A DNA stretch of 64,000 bases from Legionella birminghamensis (GTDB lineage Bacteria; Pseudomonadota; Gammaproteobacteria; Legionellales; Legionellaceae): contig NZ_UGNW01000001.1 of assembly GCF_900452515.1 (NCBI RefSeq), forward strand, positions 124,001 through 188,000. Reading direction: 5' to 3'. This document shows positions 59,721 through 64,000 of this stretch, piece after piece (positions within the stretch are counted from its first letter, which is position 1; each line of letters begins with the position of its first letter). The notes beneath the pieces are model-generated. The model ran no database searches. It saw only the letters and a program-made list of their open reading frames with translations, and was not told the DNA's origin. A program made the position numbers and the translations under genes.

Positions 59721-62528
59721 ATGAGCGCTAGTGATTTGCAAAAAGAGTGGGCTTCCGGATATCTCTCGGGCGGCAGTATGGCTTATGTGGACGGGCTTTA
59801 TGAAGATTACCTTCAGGATCCTGGTGCTGTTCCTGCCGATTGGCGGGCAGTTTTTGACGGAATGGCTGCCGAAGGCAAAGGCAATGGCCAGGATGTGGCA
59901 CACCGTGAAGTCCGTGATTATTTTTTGCAAAACGCCAATCGCAGAAAAGCTGCAGTCAGCAGCTCTGATGACAGCAAGCAATATCAGATTGCCCACCTGG
60001 TAAATGCCTATCGTTCCTACGGCCATCATGCTGCCAGACTGGATCCGCTTGATATGGCCGAGCGTATCTCCGTACCCAGTCTCGAATTAGCTTATCATCA
60101 TCTTTCCGATAGCGATTTGAATCGAACCTTCTATGTCGGTAATAATTTCAATGGTTCGGAAATGACTTTAAAAGATCTCTACAAGGCATTGCGCGATACC
60201 TATTGCGGCAGTATCGGTATTGAATACATGCATATTTCCGATAACGAGGAAACCGACTGGTTACAGAAAAAAATTGAATCAGCCCGTGGCCGTCCTCATT
60301 TTAATAATGAACAAAAGACGAAAATTCTTGAAGACCTGATTGCTGCCGATGGTCTAGAGCGCTATCTGGGTACGCGGTATGTCGGACAAAAGCGATTTTC
60401 CCTTGAAGGGGGGGATGCCTTAATTCCAATGATGAAAGAAATCATTCGGCAGGCTGGCGAGTTTAAAACCAATGAAGTAATTATTGGCATGGCGCATCGG
60501 GGCCGTTTGAACGTGCTGGTTAATGTGCTTGGGAAAGCGCCCGATGCATTATTCCAGGAGTTTGAAGGCAAGATCAAATCAGAACTCACTGGCGACGTAA
60601 AATACCACATGGGATTTTCGTCTGACATTCGTACTGAAACCGGCGCAATTGTTCATCTGGCGCTTGCTTTTAATCCATCGCATCTGGAGATTATTGGTCC
60701 GGTTGTAGAAGGTTCCGTGCGTGCACGTTTAAGACGCCGCGATGATTTAGTCAGGAAAGATAAAGTCGTTCCTGTTGTTATTCATGGCGATGCTGCTTTC
60801 GCTGGCCAGGGCGTGGTGATGGAAACATTCAATTTCTCCCAGGCGCGCGGTTATTCAACAGGCGGAACAGTTCACATTGTAATTAATAACCAGATTGGAT
60901 TTACAACCAGTAATCCCCTCGATGCCCGATCAACCCTGTATTGCACTGATGTTGCTAAAATGGTTCAGGCCCCCATTATTCATGTGAATGGTGATGATCC
61001 GGAAGCGGTCGTTTTTGCAACTCAAATCGCTTTTGATTTCCGCATGAAGTTTAAACGCGATGTGGTGATTGATCTGGTCTGTTACCGCCGTCATGGCCAT
61101 AATGAGGCCGATGAGCCGTCTGTAACGCAGCCAACGATGTATCAGAAAATTAAGGGTATGCGTCCGCTTCGGGAAATTTATGCTGAACAGCTCATCAAAG
61201 AGCAGATCATTTCCCAGGCGCAGGTTGATGAGGCAATGGAGAACTACCGCAGCCGTCTTGATCAGGGACAGCCGGTTGTTGAACTGGTTCATGGCGATTA
61301 TGAAGGGAAAATGTCGATTGACTGGACACCCTATCTTAATGCCAAATGGACTGATAAAGCGGATACCACGATAAGCCCCGCTGATGTCAAAATGCTCTCT
61401 GATAAAATTCAGAAACTGCCAGAAGGCTTTGAACTGCATCCCGTAGTCAGCAAGCTTATGGCCGAACGCCAGAAAATGACCGACGGCGACATCCCAATGA
61501 ACTGGGGCTATGCCGAGACAATGGCTTATGCCAGTCTGGTGAATGAAGGCTATAAAGTGCGATTGTCTGGTCAGGATAGCGGCCGCGGCACTTTTGCGCA
61601 TCGTCATGCCGTATTACATGATATTAAAACCGGATCAAGCTATGTGCCGCTGGAAACTCTGGCTACGGATGCCGATAGAAGCTTTGTCGTGATTGATTCT
61701 GTTTTATCGGAAGAAGCCGTGCTGGCATTTGAATACGGCTATGCCTCTTCAGAGCCAACTTCGCTGGTGTTGTGGGAAGCGCAGTTTGGTGATTTCGCAA
61801 ACGGCGCACAAGTCGTCATTGACCAGTTTATTAGCTCCGGCGAGCAAAAATGGGGGCGTTTATGCGGTCTGGTGATGTTATTGCCGCATGGGTATGAAGG
61901 CCAGGGGCCAGAGCACTCATCTGCCCGTCTGGAACGTTATATGCAGCTTTGCGCCCAACATAATATACAGGTATGCACGCCGACAACACCTGCTCAAATG
62001 TTTCATCTGCTGCGGCGGCAAATGATCCGTAAGTTCCGTAAACCACTCATTGTGATGACACCCAAAAGCCTGTTACGCCACAAACTTGCTGTATCGCCGC
62101 TTTCCGATTTATCAGAAGGAAAATTCCACACGGTCATTCCGGAAGTGGATACAATGGATCCCGCAAAAATTACAAAAATAGTATTATGTTGCGGAAAAGT
62201 TTATTATGATCTATTACAAAAACGCCGCGACGAAAAAATTGAAAACATTGCGATAATTCGGATTGAGCAGCTATATCCCTTCCCGAAAAAGGCGCTGATC
62301 AATGAGCTTGCCAAGTTCCCGAACGCCAAAGCAATTGTCTGGTGTCAGGAAGAGCCTCAAAACCAAGGGGTATGGTTCTCCTCGCAGCACAATATTATTG
62401 ACTGCCTGAGCCCGGAGCAAACATTAAGCTACGCAGGCAGAAGCTTTGCCGCTTCTCCTGCGGTAGGCAGCCCATTGCTTCATGCCAAACAACAACAAGA
62501 ACTGGTACAGGCGGCATTAAGTATTTAA
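59721..62528 (+). CDS. sucA: 2-oxoglutarate dehydrogenase E1 component
   Basis: A 935-residue protein from ATG 59721 (GGAG upstream). The frame opens at 59670, but E. coli SucA has 933 residues and starts at the matching place (residues DLQKEWASGYLSGGS). It has the thiamine diphosphate region GDAAFAGQGVVMETFNFSQ, VINNQIGFTTSNP, the HRHAVLHD loop and HGYEGQGPEHSSARLERY. It decarboxylates 2-oxoglutarate and passes succinyl to SucB. 72 bases follow sdhB without a clear terminator. Confidence 0.99.
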   Translation: MSASDLQKEWASGYLSGGSMAYVDGLYEDYLQDPGAVPADWRAVFDGMAAEGKGNGQDVAHREVRDYFLQNANRRKAAVSSSDDSKQYQIAHLVNAYRSYGHHAARLDPLDMAERISVPSLELAYHHLSDSDLNRTFYVGNNFNGSEMTLKDLYKALRDTYCGSIGIEYMHISDNEETDWLQKKIESARGRPHFNNEQKTKILEDLIAADGLERYLGTRYVGQKRFSLEGGDALIPMMKEIIRQAGEFKTNEVIIGMAHRGRLNVLVNVLGKAPDALFQEFEGKIKSELTGDVKYHMGFSSDIRTETGAIVHLALAFNPSHLEIIGPVVEGSVRARLRRRDDLVRKDKVVPVVIHGDAAFAGQGVVMETFNFSQARGYSTGGTVHIVINNQIGFTTSNPLDARSTLYCTDVAKMVQAPIIHVNGDDPEAVVFATQIAFDFRMKFKRDVVIDLVCYRRHGHNEADEPSVTQPTMYQKIKGMRPLREIYAEQLIKEQIISQAQVDEAMENYRSRLDQGQPVVELVHGDYEGKMSIDWTPYLNAKWTDKADTTISPADVKMLSDKIQKLPEGFELHPVVSKLMAERQKMTDGDIPMNWGYAETMAYASLVNEGYKVRLSGQDSGRGTFAHRHAVLHDIKTGSSYVPLETLATDADRSFVVIDSVLSEEAVLAFEYGYASSEPTSLVLWEAQFGDFANGAQVVIDQFISSGEQKWGRLCGLVMLLPHGYEGQGPEHSSARLERYMQLCAQHNIQVCTPTTPAQMFHLLRRQMIRKFRKPLIVMTPKSLLRHKLAVSPLSDLSEGKFHTVIPEVDTMDPAKITKIVLCCGKVYYDLLQKRRDEKIENIAIIRIEQLYPFPKKALINELAKFPNAKAIVWCQEEPQNQGVWFSSQHNIIDCLSPEQTLSYAGRSFAASPAVGSPLLHAKQQQELVQAALSI

Positions 62529-62588
62529 AAATGACAGGTCCAGCGGATAGCCGCTGGAAAAACAACAATTAGTTAAGAAGGACACACC

Positions 62589-63791
62589 ATGTCTATCGAA
62601 GTGAAGGTACCGACGCTGCCAGAATCGGTTGCTGATGCCACCATTGCAGCCTGGCATAAAAAAGTAGGTGATAAAGTCAGCCGTGATGAGAATATTGTCG
62701 ATTTGGAAACTGACAAAGTTGTTCTTGAGGTACCGGCTCCAATGGATGGCGTACTCACGGAAATCCTGTTTAAAGAAGGGGATACCGTTCAGGCCAACCA
62801 GATCCTGGCAAAAATTGAGGCAGGCGAGGCTGCCGCCGCGCCTGCACCGGCTGCTGAAACAAAAACAGAACCAGCTGCAAAAGAGGAATCTCGGGAAGAT
62901 AAAGCCACAGGTCCTGCGGTGAGACGTATGTTGTCAGAACATGATCTGCAAGCACAGCAAGTGACTGGCAGCGGTAAAGACGGCCGTCTAACGAAAGAGG
63001 ACGTCGTTTCATTTATTGAAACTAATCGTGCCAAATCGGCTCAGCCAGCAGCCCCTGCTGCTAGTAAAGAGCCTTCAACAGCAATGGGGCCGAGAGAAGA
63101 GCGACGCGTTCCCATGACTCGCCTGCGTGCCAAGATTGCCGAGCGTCTGGTTCAGGCACAGCATAATGCGGCGATGCTAACCACGTTTAACGAAGTGAAT
63201 TTGAAAGCCGTCATGGATCTGCGTAATCAATACAAAGATCAATTTGAGAAAAAGCACGGTACCAAATTAGGTTTTATGTCCTTTTTTACCAAGGCGGTTG
63301 TCGAAGCCTTAAAATTATTCCCGGCAGTTAATGCGTCAATTGATGGGCAGGACATTGTTTATCACGGTTTTTATGACATTGGTATCGCTGTTTCCACCGA
63401 TAGGGGCCTGGTGGTCCCGGTAGTTCGTGATGCCGACCAGATGAGCATGGCCGATATTGAAAAAGCCATCAACGATTCTGCAAGCAGAGCCCGGCAAGGC
63501 AAGTTGAGCATGGAAGAAATGCAGGGCGGGACATTTACTATCACCAACGGTGGTGTTTTCGGCTCCCTGCTCGCTACACCCATTATTAATCCGCCGCAAA
63601 CTGCAATTTTGGGAATGCATAAAATTCAGGAGCGTCCCATTGCGGAGAAAGGCCAGGTTGTGATCCGGCCAATGATGTATGTGGCCTTGTCATATGACCA
63701 TCGTTTGATTGATGGCAAGGAATCAGTACAATTCCTGGTGACAGTGAAAGAATTATTAGAGGATCCGGCACGCTTGCTGCTGAACGTATAG
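62589..63791 (+). CDS. sucB: 2-oxoglutarate dehydrogenase E2 (dihydrolipoyl succinyltransferase)
   Basis: A 400-residue protein. One lipoyl domain has the modified Lys in [13 protein letters not shown] (residue about 43). An Ala/Pro/Glu-rich linker leads to the E3-binding domain ([27 protein letters not shown]). A second linker leads to the catalytic domain ending [16 protein letters not shown] (active-site His and Asp). It forms the core of the complex. Preceded by AAGGA. Followed by a hairpin terminator before sucC. Confidence 0.99.
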   Translation: MSIEVKVPTLPESVADATIAAWHKKVGDKVSRDENIVDLETDKVVLEVPAPMDGVLTEILFKEGDTVQANQILAKIEAGEAAAAPAPAAETKTEPAAKEESREDKATGPAVRRMLSEHDLQAQQVTGSGKDGRLTKEDVVSFIETNRAKSAQPAAPAASKEPSTAMGPREERRVPMTRLRAKIAERLVQAQHNAAMLTTFNEVNLKAVMDLRNQYKDQFEKKHGTKLGFMSFFTKAVVEALKLFPAVNASIDGQDIVYHGFYDIGIAVSTDRGLVVPVVRDADQMSMADIEKAINDSASRARQGKLSMEEMQGGTFTITNGGVFGSLLATPIINPPQTAILGMHKIQERPIAEKGQVVIRPMMYVALSYDHRLIDGKESVQFLVTVKELLEDPARLLLNV

Positions 63792-63819
63792 AATCCACTC
63801 ACAATCCGTTAACCAGACC

Positions 63820-63847
63820 GACCTGCGGTATGCAGGTCTGTTTTTTT
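63820..63847 (+). terminator. Intrinsic terminator or attenuator between sucB and sucC
   Basis: The stem GACCTGC / GCAGGTC with loop GGTAT is followed by TG and TTTTTTT. It lies 13 bases before the sucC ATG, so it could limit read-through from sucAB into sucCD. Confidence 0.8.
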
Positions 63848-63860
63848 ATAAGGTACTGCA

Positions 63861-64000
63861 ATGAATTTACATGAATATCAGGCAAAGGAACTATTTAGCA
63901 ATTATGGTTTACCAGTTCCACGCGGCCATGTTGCCTATACGGTGGACGAAGCCATTCAGGCATTGGACATGTTATCTACCCCTAAAGCCGTGGTTAAAGC
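63861..64000 (+). CDS. sucC: Succinyl-CoA synthetase beta subunit (5' part only)
   Basis: The first 46 residues start [20 protein letters not shown] and reach TPKAVVKA, the N-terminal ATP-grasp region of SucC. Frame is open to the window end. The full protein would join with SucD to make succinate and ATP or GTP from succinyl-CoA. Order sdhCDAB-sucABC is the usual one in gammaproteobacteria. Confidence 0.96.
   Translation, partial: MNLHEYQAKELFSNYGLPVPRGHVAYTVDEAIQALDMLSTPKAVVK

Noticed and set aside
60930-61607. A 225-residue antisense frame inside sucA
   Set aside because: sucA is certain by its motifs. The antisense frame has no domain, start signal or neighbour.

Overview
The window looks like a chromosome segment from a Legionella-like gammaproteobacterium. 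Four things suggest this: an sdhCDAB-sucABC run, an outer-membrane protein of the Legionella MOMP-like family, a GDSL lipase/acyltransferase of the PlaA/PlaC/PlaD type, and several large helical proteins of unknown function that resemble Dot/Icm effectors. A eukaryotic-type SET-domain protein is among the accessory genes. No database search was possible, so the genus is an inference.

Layout. Positions 1-6.6 kb hold small or unknown genes: a partial CDS, a helical protein, a PRC-barrel protein, a PhnZ-like HD oxygenase, a VOC protein divergent from a LysR regulator, a small membrane protein and a coiled-coil protein. Positions 6.6-20 kb are mostly housekeeping: the tex-yciA-unknown operon, glmS, a secreted GDSL lipase, smpB, a peroxiredoxin, a PIN-PhoH ATPase, GMP reductase, a PhnA-like protein and a secreted sphingomyelinase-like phosphodiesterase. 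Positions 20-29 kb are accessory and end at a tRNA-Lys gene: a LuxR regulator, the SET-domain protein, a flavoprotein fused to cyclic-nucleotide-binding domains, a degraded DUF1778/GNAT toxin-antitoxin pair, a candidate effector and a MOMP-like porin. Positions 29-36 kb hold priC, an unknown helical protein, a GGDEF-EAL protein and an orphan biotin carboxylase.

Positions 36.2-43.0 kb form what I judge the most interesting block, a putative exopolysaccharide system. A UDP-sugar dehydrogenase and a UDP-sugar epimerase on the plus strand converge on a minus-strand operon encoding a TPR/YaiO-type outer-membrane barrel, a membrane-anchored HEAT protein and a processive GT2 synthase. Positions 43-55 kb hold panB/panC, a hydrolase-zapE pair, a repeat-bearing unknown protein, a secreted metzincin with a small outer-membrane protein, and a Fur-box-controlled feoABC operon. 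Positions 56-64 kb encode succinate dehydrogenase, 2-oxoglutarate dehydrogenase E1/E2 and the start of sucC, a central segment of the TCA cycle.

Intergenic regions carry at least two families of dispersed hairpin repeats, mostly between convergent genes. One is a GC-rich CCGCGG palindrome that expands into 22-bp tandem units. The other is REP-like, with a constant GGACAAGCC core and covarying stems. A 21-bp tandem array lies against a shortened RDD membrane-protein gene.
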